Positions 44,317 to 57,369 are shown, counted from the stretch's first letter. The stretch is DNA of 63,101 bases from Fragilaria crotonensis (GCA_022925895.1 JAKSYS010000348.1:1-63101), one strand, 5' to 3'. Notes: generated by a model not told the origin, from the sequence alone. Translations and numbers: made by a program.

Positions 44317-47020
44317 TTACAAGAGAGTTCCCGGAACAATGTTGGATGAGCTGAGGATGACCTGATCATTGGTCGTCGTTAGCAAGCCGTCGTAGTCAAC
44401 AATGGCCGTGACAGAAATCTCGTTGATGGCTCCCTGGTGTGGGTCAAGTCCAGAAACAACAAAACGGCCGTACGTGAAACCAGTAGGGCCGGACTTGACG
44501 TGACTTTCGTCAATGTTGCTTTGGACAGCCCCATTCACGCTGACCTTAAAGTCAAGAAGGACACCACCAATGGGGCTGCTGAGGAGTGCGCCCTTGAGGG
44601 CATCGGTTGTCGTTGCCAATGTAGGGCCCTTGTTGGTGTACGGATCGGGGGTGTGGTCAATCATGTCAAGACCGAATCCCTCACGAACATCACTTTTAGC
44701 ACCAACACCAACGGCGATGCGCTTGACCTTGAGAGAGTCAAGAATGGCAAGCTCGCTAGCGTATTCCATCGTACCAGGCTGGTTATCTTCGTACTTATTG
44801 GTGGGTTCTTCCTTGTCTCCGTCGCCAACCACGTTTGGGATACCGTCCGACAAGAACATGAGAAGGTTGTTCCTGTTCTTTGGTGCCTCCTCGAAATAAG
44901 AGATGGTCTTGTCCAAAGCATCATCGAAATGAGTGAACCCTGACGAACGCAAGGCCTTGAGCTTCTTCAGCAACACTGCGTTGACCTTACTTGGATCATT
45001 GGGTTCGCATGGCATAAAAATGCCCATATACTCTGCGTTCGTACTGAATTTAGTAAGACCAATGCTGACGTTATCATTGCCCAAACCTGGCGATGCCGCA
45101 ATATCCTCAAGAACAGCAATGACGGCTGCAATCTCAGCATCGAGAATTGTATTAAATTTTTTGTCGTTGTTCACGTCACCTAAGGAGCAAGAAGGCATTA
45201 GATTGTGGCAAGTGCACTCCGAGAAATGGTGTTTTCAGCTTACCAACCACACTACCGGCAAATGCACCGCCTGTAGAACCCGAAACATCAATGACGATCC
45301 CAAGATTGTATGGTGGATCGTAGCCATCCAACGAAATTTTACCGTTCACACACGCGGTGGAACTTCCGCTGACCTGGCCAGTTGTCAAGGACAGCTTTTG
45401 GTCTTGGTAGGCTCCATTCGGGAAGGTGATTCTTCCAACACTTACGGAGGTCTGCGTATCCTTATCACACACAGCTGGTGCCGACTTGTCATCAATCATG
45501 CGATCGTAGCATGTGATACCAGAGCAGGCGCAGAAACCCAAGAAGACTTCAGGCTTGAACGCGCCATTACGGAAAGAGGGTGGGCCATTGCTCCAGCATG
45601 ATTGCTCAAAATCAACACGGGCCGAGAACCAAGCACGGTGGAATCCCTCACATGCAGTCTTGGTTGCAGGATCCCAAGCGTCATCGTAGTGACACTCCCA
45701 TGGCTTTCCACATGTGTGGATCATCTTGATGACTTTCATTGATTTGAAATCAAACGTACGGCAATCTCTGCAATCCAATGGATCGCGGCACACCACATTC
45801 CCGGATGGATCCAGCGCGCGGGGGTTGCTGGCGTCGCTACCAAAGACACAGCGAGAAAGAACGTCGTTGACGCCCGCTTCAACGCGAGTGAAATAATGAA
45901 CAAAGAATCCCTTGGTGCCGAGGGCCCCCTTGAAGTCTTTGATACCCTGCCAATTCCATCCCATCGTTGGGGGAAAATAAGTGTTCTTGTAGGCATCGGT
46001 GAGTGTCTGGAAGAACAGTGCGCTGGGCTTGGCAATAACAAAATGCGAACTCATTCCACTGTTCTTGCCAGTGTTGGGGAGTTTGTCAGGATAGTCATAC
46101 GTAAAGATAATCTTTTTCTTCGTGTCTTTGAGGAAGTTGTCGAAGATGTTATCGAGAGGATTCAGCATGAGGGTGGTGAAATCGACAAGCACTGCGGTTG
46201 TAAAACACACGAGAGAATGAGTGAGAGGCTGCAAGATAGCTTTCACTCTCATCTTTGATATGAACAGATGTCATACTTACCGACAGCTGGGTGCTGATCA
46301 TAAGTGAAACTCTGGATACGCATGAAGTCTCTGTCTCCTGCATCGGAATCGATGTTATTCTTCACGTATCCCTTCATATTCGCCTTGATGACTGGGCTAC
46401 CAAGAATAGTAACCTTATATCCCAAGTCCTGGAGAACCTTGACACGGTCATAGGGTTCGTGGTTGGGACCCTTGCAAACGACTGCCGCTGGATGAACGAT
46501 GGCGTACATGGTTGCGTTGTACTTGCTTTTAGCAGGATACGTGTTGCCGAAAATGGAGTACTTGAGGACTGCCGCGGCATCGTAGAAGGCATGACCTGCT
46601 CAAACGGTGATAACAGTGGTTGTTAGCCTAGTGCGTTGAACATATTCGTGATAGAAACTTCCCATGCATACCTGGATCGTGTGGATCAGCAGCTGGGTAT
46701 GCATCCGCTGGGCAACTGGAAAGGGTAAGGAAGTATCCAATGTTGTTGGATTGCATCGGGATCAAGGATCTGACTCCTGTCGAGGCATACTGAGCCTTTG
46801 GCGCAAAGAGATCTTCCCAATACTGCTTCCAATCTGGATAGTTGAAGACCGTCTTACAGAGGACACGAGTAGTCTCGGCAAGAGCTCTACGGCTGGAGCT
46901 TATGAGTTTGGTATTCAAAAGGGCAAGGGCGCAGAGACCGAAGAAAAGGGCCTTGACTTTAAAAGGGCGAACAGGGTTAGCGGTTGCCGTGGTACGGTAT
47001 GTTGGATTATATCCTATCAT
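44317..47020 (-). CDS. GT8-like/von Willebrand A fusion protein, copy B, intact, 824 aa
   Basis: Complement of 46672-47020, 46281-46595, 45244-46191 and 44317-45179, with three short GT-AG introns. The summed length is 2,475 bases, exactly 825 codons. Start MIGYNPTY is shared with copy A. Residues 22-38 form one hydrophobic helix, a signal anchor. Residues about 70-340 resemble family 8 glycosyltransferases (YDRVKVLQDLGYKVTILGSP, then VVLVDFTTLMLNPLDNIFD), but the DxD metal site reads DFT. A Cys-rich stretch follows (CRDPLDCRDCRTF; CACSGITCYD). The VWA domain has the MIDAS motif DVSGS (Asp 523), a later Thr in THFDDALDK and LSDGIP. A C-terminal beta-rich segment ends the protein. A secretory-pathway or cell-surface location is inferred; metal-dependent adhesion is the usual VWA role. 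Confidence 0.88.
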
Positions 47021-47125
47021 TGCTGTGGTTGCTTGGTAATTGATCACCAGGGGGCTTTCTTTACTTCGTGGCCAAGCAAAGATTTGTCTGATGCAATTGT
47101 GAACAACATTTGAGACAAGGGCCAA
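46992..47125 (-). other. start choice for VWA copy B
   Basis: The frame stays open 35 codons upstream to an ATG at 47125, but MIGYNPTY at 47020 is the first Met shared with copy A and is followed by the conserved membrane anchor, so 47020 is preferred. Confidence 0.6.
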
Positions 47126-48248
47126 ATATTCCCTTCCCAGCTTTTCTTGTGCCAGCCTTATGACTATTGATGACCTTGTTGGGTTTCACAATTTGAGAAC
47201 AAAGTACTGGTATGCATGTTCGTAACGTCATTGTCGACATAGATTGTCATTATTGTGACTTGGAGATGACGGCATTGACGACCATCTATACCAGGCATCG
47301 GTACGACTGGTTCTCAGATATCGAAATGCTTGTGTACGCAACGTCGTATTAATGTGTAAATCGCACCTTTCAGCTTTCAGGTCAGGTCAGTTGTGGGGTG
47401 GGATCATAATCGCAGTCATGATGCCTCAGCTTAACAGCACATACATATATCCTGGATTCGATCTGTGGTACTATCGTATAGTTAGTGCTCAGGTCTTTCC
47501 CACGAGTCTGGTATGTCATGCACATGCGTGCGATATATATGCCCTACATGCTCTATATGCACCCAACACATATTGAACAAACCAAAATGCTTTTTACGCA
47601 GATTTCAACGTATACTGGACCACAGTAATTTGGATACGACTTCTTTATCAACAACGAAAACGAGATCTATTTATGGTTTGTATTGTCGATGTAGCAGCGA
47701 TTACCTTGTCGCAGGAGTAAAAAGCCTCGGAGGGTGCGCGTTCAACTGTAAAGGACGTCCCAACCTTAGTAATCCGAAATGTCGGCAGTTCTAATTCCCC
47801 TACATAAATGGATGTCACAAATGCGTATGGTCTTTGTACTTAACTTGGCATTGAATCATATTGAAAATCGGGACATGTAGGAACGGGAAATGATTGGCTG
47901 CACCAGGTCCTGTCGCGCATATATATGCCTCTGGGCATAACCCAAGCTCGAAATTGCAAAATGCAACAAGGCCTCGGTATGATATGTCATAGATGATAGA
48001 GGCGAAAATTTTCATCCCAGAGCCGCAGACCACGATCAAACTGCTGTACTTAGCAGTACCAGTACCTGGTACGACATGCGTCAATACTTTGTTCTTTGTT
48101 CACATTTACACCAGGATGGAACCAGGTACATACTACATTCATGGAGCAGGCCTGATGACACTGGAGTCCTGAAATGAGATGACAACGGTCATACGCGATA
48201 TGGCGAGTCAGTAATTCACTCCAGTCCAGCCAACGTTTCAGCCATGTT
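47021..48248. other. 5' flank of VWA copy B, part of the duplicated unit
   Basis: Non-coding counterpart of 42291-43497. Blocks such as TTATGACTATTGATGACCTT (47159) are kept, with small indels. Confidence 0.6.
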
Positions 48249-48530
48249 CAACTACGGAACTCCTTGATTCATTATCGTCGAAATACTATTCATGAATTCG
48301 TAACAGAACCGCAAAGAAGTTGAATTCGTCACAAAGACGAACAGATGCTGTTGATCCAGCCGATGCTGACCAGCCTTGAACGGCATTCGTCTGAAGGGAA
48401 CAAACAAACATCGCTATGCTTTAAGATTTGCGCTCTTTCGATGGATAAACGCTGCAGTGATCATTACAAGCAACACACCTTCTACGGCAAGGGCAAGTCA
48501 CGTTAATCGTCACAAAATTGTTTACAATCC
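48249..48530 (+). pseudogene. OSCA-type relic 2 (unit 3)
   Basis: Begins at the same OSCA position as relic 1 (CAACTACGGAACT) and has the same GATCCAGCCGA-TGCTGACCAGCC deletion junction at 48355-48377. It then matches to TTACAAGCAACACACC and breaks up; an additional deletion joins CGTCACAAAATTG to TTTACAATCCAAGC. Confidence 0.82.
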
Positions 48531-48796
48531 AAGCTAGAAAGCATTGTTGCAACCAGACTGGCGATCGTCAATAGTGACGGTCTGTGTGCACTGGAAGCAC
48601 GTCGAACACAGCGGCTACAGTAGGTGCAAGCCGATTCAGGCAGGTTGCTGAAGGTGAGTTTGACGATTAAATTGATTTGCAAATCTCATGTAACATGCAA
48701 TCGAATCCTAGAGTGGTGCATTTAATTCACTATCTTCTTCCCAATTTGCCAACCACAAAAGAATTCGCTTCAGAATCACTTGAGCACTCATCCAAA

Positions 48797-51328
48797 TTAC
48801 AAGAGAGTTCCCGGAATAATGTTGAATGTGGTGAGAATGACCTGATCATTGGTCGTCGCTAGCAAGCCGTCGTAGTCAACAGTGGCGGTGACAGAAATCT
48901 CGTTGATGGCTCCGTTGTGTGGGTCAAGTCCAGAAACAACAAAACGGCCGTACGTGAAACCTGTCGGGCCGGATTTGACGTGACTTTCGTCAATGTTGCT
49001 TTGGACAGCGCCATTCACGCTGACCTTAAAGTCAAGAAGGACACCACCAAGAGGGCTATTGAGGAGTGCACCCTTGAGGGCATCGGTTGTCGTTGCCAAT
49101 GTAGGGCCCTTGTTGGTGTACGGATCGAGGGTGTTGTCAATCATGTCAAGACCGAATCCCTCACCAACATCACTTTTAGCACCAACACCAACGGCGATGC
49201 GCTTGACCTTGAAAGAGTCAAGAATGGCAAGCTCGCTAGCGTATTCCATCGTACCAGGCTGGTTATCTTCGTACGTATTGGTGGGTTCTTCCTTGTCTCC
49301 GTCGCCAACTACATTTGGAACACCGTCGGACAAGAACATGAGGAGGTTGTTCCTGTTCTTTGGCGCTTGCTCGTAGAAAGTAATGGTCTTGTCCAGAGCA
49401 TCATCGAAATGAGTGAACCCTGACGAACGCAAGGCCTTGAGCTTTGTCAATAACGCCGCGTTGACCTTACTTGGATCACTGGGTTCGCATGGCGTGAAAA
49501 TGCCCAGATACTCCGCGTTCGTACTGAACGTAGTAAGACCAATGCTGACGTTGTCATTGCCCAAGCCTGGGGATGCAGCAATATCCTCAAGCACGGCAAT
49601 GATGGCTGCAATCTCAGCGTCGAGAATTGTATTATATTCTCCGTCGCTGTTCACGTCACCTAAGGAGCAAGAAGGCATTAGATTGTGGCAAGTGCATTCC
49701 GAGAAAAGGTGTTTTCAGCTTACCAACCACACTACCGGCAAATGGACCCCCCGTAGAACCCGAAACATCAATGACAATACCAAGATTGTAAGGTGGATCG
49801 TAACCATCCAACGAAATCTTTCCACTCATGCATGCGGTGGAGCTTCCGGTAACCTGCCCAGTGGTCAACGAAAGTTTCTGATCTTGGTAGGCTCCATTCG
49901 GGAAGGTGATTCTACCGACACCAACGGAGGTCTGCGTATCCTTGTCACACACAGACGGTGCCGACTTGTCGTCAATCATGCGGTCGTAGCATGTGATGCC
50001 AGAGCAGGCGCAGAAACCCATGAAGACATCAGGCTTGAAGGCGCCGTTACGGAAGGAGGGTGGGCCATTACTCCAGCATGATTGCTCAAAATCAACACGA
50101 GCCGAGAACCAAGCACGGTGGAATCCCTCACAGGCAGTCTTGGTTGCAGCATCCCAAGCGTCATCGTAGTGACACTCCCATGGCTTTCCACACGTGTGGA
50201 TCATCTTGATGACCTTCATTGATTTGAAATCAAAAGAACGGCAATCTCTGCAATCCAATGGATCGCGGCACACAACATTCCCGGATGGATCCATCGCGCG
50301 GGGGTTGCTGGCGTCGCTACCAAAGACACAGCGAGAAAGGACGTCGTTCACGCCCGCTTCAACGCGAGTGAAGTAATGAACAAAGAATCCCTTGGTGCCG
50401 AGGGCCCCCTTGAAGTCTTTGATACCCTGCCAATTCCATCCCATCGTTGGGGAAAAGTTAATGTTTTTGTAGGCATCGGTGAGTGTCTGGAAGAACTGTG
50501 CGCTGGGCTTGGCAATAACAAAATGCGAGCTCATTCCACTGTTCTTGCCAGTGTTGGGAAGTTTGTCGGGGTAGTCATACGTAAAGATAATTTTCTTCTT
50601 CGTGTCCTTGAGGAAGTTGTCGAAGATGTTATCGAGAGGCTTCAGCACGAGCGTGGTGAAATCGACAAGCACTGCGGTGGTAAAACACACGAGAGAATGA
50701 GTGAGAGGCTGCAAGATAGCTTTCACTCTCATCTTTGATATGAACAGATGTCATACTTACCGACAGCTGGGTGGTGATCATAAGTGAAACCCTGGATGCG
50801 CATGAAGTCTCTGTCTCCTGCATCGGAATCGATGTTATTCTTCACGTATCCCTTCATATTCGCCTTGATGACTGGGCTACCAAGAATAGTAACCTTATAT
50901 CCCAAGTCCTGGAGAACCTTGACACGGTCATAGGGTTCGTGGTTGGGACCCTTGCAAACAACTGCCGCTGGATGAACGATGGCGTACATGGTGGCGTTGT
51001 ACTTGCTTTTAGCAGGATACGTGTTGCTGAAAATAGAGTACTTGAGGACTGCCGCGGCATCGTAGAAGGCATGACCTGCTCAAACAGTAAAAACAGTGGT
51101 TAGCCTGGTGGGTTGCACGTGAGTGATAGAGATGGAAGTCAATCCTACATACCTGGATCGTGCGGATCAGCGGCTGGGTATCCATCCGCAGGGCAACTGG
51201 CTAGAGTAAGGAAATATCCAATGTTGTTGTTTTGCAACGGGATCAAGGACCTGACTCCTGTCGAGGCATACTGAGCCTTTGGTGCAAAGAGATCTTCCCA
51301 ATACTGCTTCCAATCTGGATAGTTGAAG
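48797..51328 (-). pseudogene. GT8-like/von Willebrand A fusion gene, copy C, exon 1 split by a LINE
   Basis: Exons 2-4 are intact and equal in length to copy B: 50761-51075 (315), 49724-50671 (948), 48797-49659 (863). The 3' part of exon 1 is 51153-51328 and is then cut by the LINE at 51329-60006. The remaining 5' sequence resumes at 60007 and is diverged, with the MIGYNPTY start lost. The protein-coding part keeps DFTTL (GT8-like), DVSGS (VWA MIDAS) and the Cys pattern. Without the start and membrane anchor this copy cannot make the full protein. Confidence 0.88.
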
Positions 51329-51457
51329 ACAAAAAAAGACCTAAAATCGTTTAACGTGCTGCCGCTGTTCTCACTGACTAGAAAACTCGACTCACACGAT
51401 TGAACAGTACTCTATACGGGTACTGTCCAATAAAAAGTGCTTCCACAAACAATCAAA

Positions 51458-51716
51458 TCACGTGGAGACAAAATATGTACGAATCGACCGCACTCCTTGA
51501 ATGGCTCGTGACTTAGCCCGACGCATACTGTCTCTTAGAATTTGTGCATTGACAGCAAGCCAGTTTTGATTCACCCATGTAGGTCGCTGAGCATGGTCCT
51601 GAAGAGTAGGAAGCAACAAATGCTGGATCTGAGGTTCCAATTGATGCCGCTGGTCATATATCTCTTCTAATCTCCGGTTTACCTCTCGGCGTTCAGCTAC
51701 AGCGTGTGTTTGTTTA
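51458..51716 (-). pseudogene. LINE ORF2 C-terminal tail
   Basis: After a frameshift near 51720 the protein continues to the stop at 51458 with a charged helical tail ending RSIRTYFVST, the counterpart of RSIREYFTAR in the fragment at 17037-17462. Confidence 0.75.
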
Positions 51717-53170
51717 TCAACCCGTGCACGTCAGCGTTGCGGGACTTCCAAGTTCATACCACCATTCCCATATGACCAAGATAAGTTGTCGCTGCCATCG
51801 GGCGCCGGTTCGCTGAGCTTTCGTGCCATGTTTCTTTGGGACCACTCGTCGGTAATAAGCTTCCTGCCTGATGCTCCATTCGTTGCTAAATCGTCCATTG
51901 AATATCTGACGCCAACCGATAACATTCTGCTGAATAATGATTTCTCGGAGCTCCGTTGGGTAAAATATTGGTGACACCGTCATATTGTCTTCCGATTGAA
52001 GCCACTGGAGCAACGCCTCTTGAAGTAAATGCCGGATTAGAGGGCTAGTCTTCTCTTGATCATGAAAAGTGTTTAAGCGTGTAAACAGTTCACGTCTCCA
52101 ATTCGACCGAGCCTCTGCAGGACATCGAATGACATGATCGCGCGTTTCCCGGTCACAAGAACATAATGGACACGTTCGTTTACCCGAGTCGATTCGATTT
52201 CGCATGCTGTGTGTTGGAAGACAGTCGTGGACAAGTTTCGAGAAATGAATGCGTCGCTTGATGGAGCTTTTCATGGCTTTGGCGTGAGCATCCCAATTAA
52301 TGTGACGCATGATTGTTTCATTCCAATGGTTCTTGACTTTTATATATTCGCGAAGTCCAGGAGCGGTGGCTGCATACCGAATTACTGCGTCGAAGTTTGC
52401 AGTGACCATGCCGTCGTTTAGAAGAAGATATGCTCCTGCATTGGGTGACATTAAAACATGTGGCCGTGACATCCCAAACTCTTCCTGATAACGAGTGGCC
52501 AGCTTGTCAGCATCAACATTGAGTTGAGACATGAGTGATAATCGTTGATAAGGAGTATCGTTGTCTTGATGTCCTTTAACGTATTGGAGTCGGATATCGG
52601 GTAGTCGACGTAGGGATGCTTGAATCTCGATGAGAAGATCCCATTCAGGTGTCAAGACATCCAAGGGTTGCAAATGTGTCGCAACATACTCAATGGTTCT
52701 TGACCTTCTTTCTGTTTCCCGAATAACCGATCTAGTAAGCTTTGACTATCAGTCCCTATCGTGCCCGTCCACTCACCAAACATTTCAGAATATTCGGCCA
52801 AACGAATAAGAAAACGAAGAATTGCCAACATGCCACTGCACTCAGCACGATACGAATCTACCGTGGCCCCCCTGGAGGGTCCGTTTCCACTTGCCATACG
52901 TTCACCCGTCGGAGCACTAATCATCCACCCAAATGCACCCTGAGTGTTATGCTTTGACGATCCATCGCAGCCCGCGAAAAAGCCATCTTGCAACTCCAGA
53001 ACTGTCATCCGAGGATCATACGATGTACTCGTATAACGAAGGAGATCTTCTTCCCATGGGTCTAATTGCGCAATAAATTGTTCGAACGTTCTCGGGATAG
53101 GAAGCGATGGCTTTTCGGTTCTTTGAGTCGCTTTACTGAGAAGTTCCCACTCATCTGATGCTTCCAGCAT
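51717..53170 (-). pseudogene. LINE ORF2 RNase H domain and zinc cluster, frameshifted
   Basis: Two overlapping frames, 53170-52652 and 52673-51717. RNase H carboxylates are visible in FAGCDGSS, SYRAECSG, GTDSQS and LNVDADKLA, with VKGHQDND near the active site. This nuclease would remove RNA from the RNA-DNA hybrid. A CPLC, then H and C, zinc-binding pattern (near 52140-52180) follows, as often seen near the end of such ORF2 proteins. Joined to the RT region by a frameshift near 53120. Confidence 0.85.
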
Positions 53171-55143
53171 TCGGACGGCAACCGGGCGGCAGATCTTGGA
53201 AGATGATTATAGGATAATAGCTTTCCTGTCTCTTTTAATTTTCCATTTGTTGTATTGAGACATTCCACGTATCCATCAACAGTCCTAATGGCCACTTTGT
53301 TCCGATACCCATACGAGAAATACTCCATGCGTCGCTCTCGATGGTCTCTCAGAAATGGTCCGAGGGGTTGTAATAGTTTTCCCGAAGAGTTACTCCACAA
53401 CCGATTCGCCTTCTTCCATAACTTCCACGTCGGCGTAGACGGTTTATCCTGGTGAATTTGAATCCATCGAGTACGACTACTCTGCAAGGATGGGGCCCCT
53501 TCCACTTTAGACAAATCAAGATATGTCCCATCTACCGTCACCAGATCTGAAATAGTAACCACTTGAAGGAATAGACGACAGTAGTTAATGCGTCGGATCT
53601 CACCTGCCGTGAACTTTCCAGAATGAACAACCCAATCCATTATAAATGAATCATGTTCACGTTCTAAGTGCGGAACGATTCCCGAATCAACATGAATACT
53701 CGCACGAATGTTTGCCAAATAATGACGCAGAGAAGCTATCCACTTGGAATCAAGGTGAGGAAGTGGGGTAGTAACGTCTTCGAGAATAGATATCGAGATA
53801 CCCGCAGCATATTGACACCATTCCAACAAGATCCTCAACATATCGCCCACTGGAGTATTAGATCTCCAGTGACGAAGAAACAGTCGAATCTGTCCAATAC
53901 CTTGTTGATCGTACAAGCGTCGAAAGTTTGATCCGCCGTATTCAAGAGGACCATACAAGATTTCTCTCTTCATGTTACGATTGTAACCACACTTTGCAAA
54001 AATAATCGACATAGCCTTGCGTTGAATTTGTGTTAGCTGCCGTTCAGTGAAATGGGAATTTGCCAATGGATAGCTCATACTTGGTAGATAAGTCGCGAAG
54101 TAGAAAGTCCATGATTCCTCACGAGTGAGATTTGTGGACCACAGAAAAGATGTTAACTCCTTACTTTTGTCCTGTAATTTCTTGAATTGCACTCGTTGGG
54201 TACCCGCAGGCTCTTTATAGTGTCCAAGAGTTTTATGCGCCTCATACGTGGACAAGTATTGGAGTTCTTGGTCTTCTCCTGCCAGTGCATCTGGGACCGT
54301 GACCGTACCATAATTTTCCCGATCGTTGTATAACACCGGCGAGCCTGATGCAGTGAATTTCCAGGTTAGGACATGATAGGAGCATTTAGAGAGTTCGAGT
54401 GATCCCCCAGATACTGCCAACAATCTCGACCAAGCGGTTGCATTCGCTTTCATCTTCTGTAAGATTTGTTTCGGGGTATGTATCGTTTCTGGATCTTCAA
54501 ATGCGTTCGTTTGTCCATTCGAATCGTCGACAAAACCTATCATCCCCAGTTCTGTTCGCCTTTCTCGATTTGGACTAAGATAGGCTGCTTTAAATGCGAC
54601 TTCGTCATAACAATCATATAAGATACTTGACAAGAAACACCAAATGACTGGAGAGTTGCCACTACCCTGTCCTGTTCCGTATATTGGCTGGTCTGACGTA
54701 TGTTGATAACCTTCCGTTGCAAGTCCCAATTCAGTACGAATCCGATAATCAGTGTGCTCTAACGTTCGTGCATTGGACAATGTAACTTCCCGGGGGACTC
54801 CGAATCTCCGACTTGCCAACATAGCCAGATTGGGAATGATCCTATCGTAGCATGCGGTCGCATCATAATTAGTAAGTATCATAGTTTTCCGAGTGATACG
54901 TGACATTTCCAGTTGCAACTCCTCAAGAAAAACAGGATCAATAGCAGTCCGTTTCGGTCGCGAGCCGTACTGTCCACTGTTGAGTTGATCATATGCCTCC
55001 GCCTGTAGCAACGCAGATCGCCATTTCAAACCCAGCATCAAGTTGTAATCCGCCTCGTAAATGTGTATGATTCGAGTTCTGTGAATCTTTATATTCCCAG
55101 GCTCTTTGAATAAGACCGAATTCGCCACATTACGCCATCTCAT
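53062..55143 (-). pseudogene. LINE ORF2 reverse transcriptase domain
   Basis: Uninterrupted 693-residue frame. Motif A TNYDATACYDRI (54840-54880), motif B GTGQGSGNSPVIWCF (about 54620-54670) and motif C GFVDDSNG (54525-54545) are all present with their catalytic Asp residues. A thumb and connection region of about 400 residues precedes RNase H. RT copies the element RNA at the nicked target. Confidence 0.92.
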
Positions 55144-55174
55144 ATATGAATACCCACGCTCAATGCATAGTTCA

Positions 55175-56296
55175 TCAAAATAAGATGAACTCGGAGAATC
55201 TCGCTTTGCATGAATGTGAGTGCTTCGCGTTGTTGTTTGTGCTCCTCACTTTCATCTTCAAGTATCTCGGGTAGGAATGCTTTGCAATCATTGCCTTGTA
55301 ATGGCCTAGATGCATTCTGGACGGTGAGGTCACGGTAGACTCACGCCAAGCTTTCAACTTTCCAACATAATCCTCTTTACTTATTGTAGGATATACTCGC
55401 ATAGACGCGAGCTCGTCGGATATCTGTAAATGCTGTATCACTCGTTGCACGTCACTATCCATCCCTGCTGGGTACTTGTAGCGACCGCTGAGAATATGAT
55501 CTGCTTCTGGACCGTCACCGCAATATCCTAACTGATCACGCAACGGCGCTACCGTAAACGGTGTTCCATCTGCCTGTCCAAAATGGCGACGATTCCTCTG
55601 CCGCAATTGCTCAATCACCTCCGTAGGAACATCAACTTGTCTCCACTCAGTACACGTTTTGGGGTCCTGGTCTGGGTGCACCGGAATTTCTATCCTGGAT
55701 ATTCCACTTCTCTCACTTTTCTCCTGAAGACGGCGAAGCTTACCAAACAACCTGTTCAATGCCTCTGCTTTATGCAATTGCCGTAATACTTTGGCCTGTG
55801 CATGATCTTTACTTGATGTGGAGGCTTCGAGACACGTTATACGACTCATTCTTTCGCTGTCCCGACGTCCGTATTGTTCTGAAATTATGGATCGTACTTG
55901 CTGACGCGCCTCTTTTAATTCTCTGGTGCATTCTTTCTCTGTCACAGGTGGATCATTTGCAAGGCCAGCCTTGCTCCATGCAGTGCGGATAATAGCTTCA
56001 TTGTTCAGACGAGTTTTGCCATCGACAGACATTTTGTTAATATCTGCGCTTTTGTCTCGCTTTGTGAGAGCGACGGACCATGGCGCTGTACCAACTCGTT
56101 GAATGGATTTTTCTGCCGCAAGACTTGCTTCAACAACATCTTTATCCAACCTCTCGGCAAAAGCATGTCGATCTCCTAACCATGTCAATTGATCAATTCG
56201 TCGGAAAACATTATGATCTTCCAAAATTTTATACTTCCGTCGAATGTACGCTGTTACTTGTTGGCGATGGTTGGAGCGGAGAATTCGCGGTTCCAA
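55175..56296 (-). pseudogene. LINE ORF2 linker between endonuclease and RT
   Basis: 373-residue frame, charged and helical (LDKDVVEASLAAEKSIQR; ELKEARQQVRSI), including the RT N-terminal segment near SRMHLGHYKAM. It overlaps the endonuclease frame at its start and is shifted from the RT frame near 55150. The + strand LINE at the window end carries a diverged counterpart (61180-62150). Confidence 0.8.
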
Positions 56297-57170
56297 TTTC
56301 GAGAGGCTGGATCATGGTTCCGAATAGACTCGTGACAGAGAAATCCACAAAGTATGGTCTATGATCCGTGGTATATCTTGCGTTAAACGCTTCATATCCT
56401 GATTTGCGGACGGATTCCACAACCTTGGGTGTGGCAAGCGCATAATCCAAACATCGTGAACCTCGTGCATATGTTGCCGGCAACGTCGTTCGATGATGAT
56501 GTCGCATAATATCAATCATACCCAAAGCGTTCATGACGCTTATCATGCCATCCGCTTCGCACCCGATCTCTTCATTAAAATCCCCCACCAAAAGAATCTC
56601 ATGACCTGCCTGGCGACATTTTAGAAGGTATTTTTGAAGATCGCGCCGAAAAGCCTGTCGTGGATGTATAACGTCATCTTGCTCTTGGATGAGAAGGCTG
56701 TGTTGTTGTGAAGCCGCAGTGGTAAGACCTGGAGCAGGGGAGTCTGTGACAACTTGGTATGCTGACACGATAGTAATTACACTACCAGCACTGCCTAGGA
56801 AAGACTGGCTTGTCCAACGTCCCCATTTATCCCGAAATCGGTCTCGAACACGAGCACACGTATCTCCAACTGTCAATACAAACGTTCCTCCTGGTTTATA
56901 CATTCTCTGAAATTCCATTGGCGTGGTACTAAAATCAAGGCGAGAACGTTGCCAGTACTGTTGTGTCGTATGATACAGTGTACTACGAACATATGCCTTT
57001 GTGGTATCCAAGTTGTGTTCTTGTCCGCATGACACATCGGCTTGCACTTCTTTGAGCACTCGACAAAACATATCATACTGACCTCCCATTCGATCAAGTG
57101 TAAATCCATTCACATTTGCACAATAAACCCGAAAAATATCCTCTCCTTTGTCCTCCAAGCGTCTCCCCAT
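56229..57170 (-). pseudogene. LINE ORF2 apurinic-type endonuclease domain
   Basis: 313 residues of the endonuclease/exonuclease/phosphatase fold. Catalytic blocks: CANVNGF, CGQEHNLD (Glu), LLVGDFNEE (Asp, Asn), CLDYALA (Asp) and TTDHRPYFVDF (Asp-His). It nicks the target DNA to prime reverse transcription. ORF2 probably begins upstream at the ATG of 57364 (MSAPIEVNVN), one frameshift away. Confidence 0.9.
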
Positions 57171-57369
57171 TGTACATTTGATTTCATATTAGAGTGTGTT
57201 AGGAAAATTTCCCGATTGACATTGGATTCGCTATGGCCACGTTCCGCAGCGAAGAGTCTTTTCCATGCCGCTTGAGCTGTTGCAAGACAAGCAGACTCCT
57301 GTGGGGCATTCTGGTTGGGTGCCAGAACACCCCTGTTCACGTTTACCTCGATGGGCGCACTCATTTTGA

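Larger units (their letters stand above)
43498..48248. repeat. segmental duplication unit 2
   Basis: OSCA relic, shared 3' flank, VWA copy B and its 5' flank, about 4.75 kb, in the same order and orientation as unit 1 (36648-43497) and unit 3 (48249 onwards). Confidence 0.85.

Noticed and set aside
44437..45601. Plus-strand ORFs of 168 and 222 residues, repeated at 48917-50081
   Set aside because: They are antisense to VWA exons 3 and 4 and are similar between copies only because the exons are similar; they would cross the intron positions.
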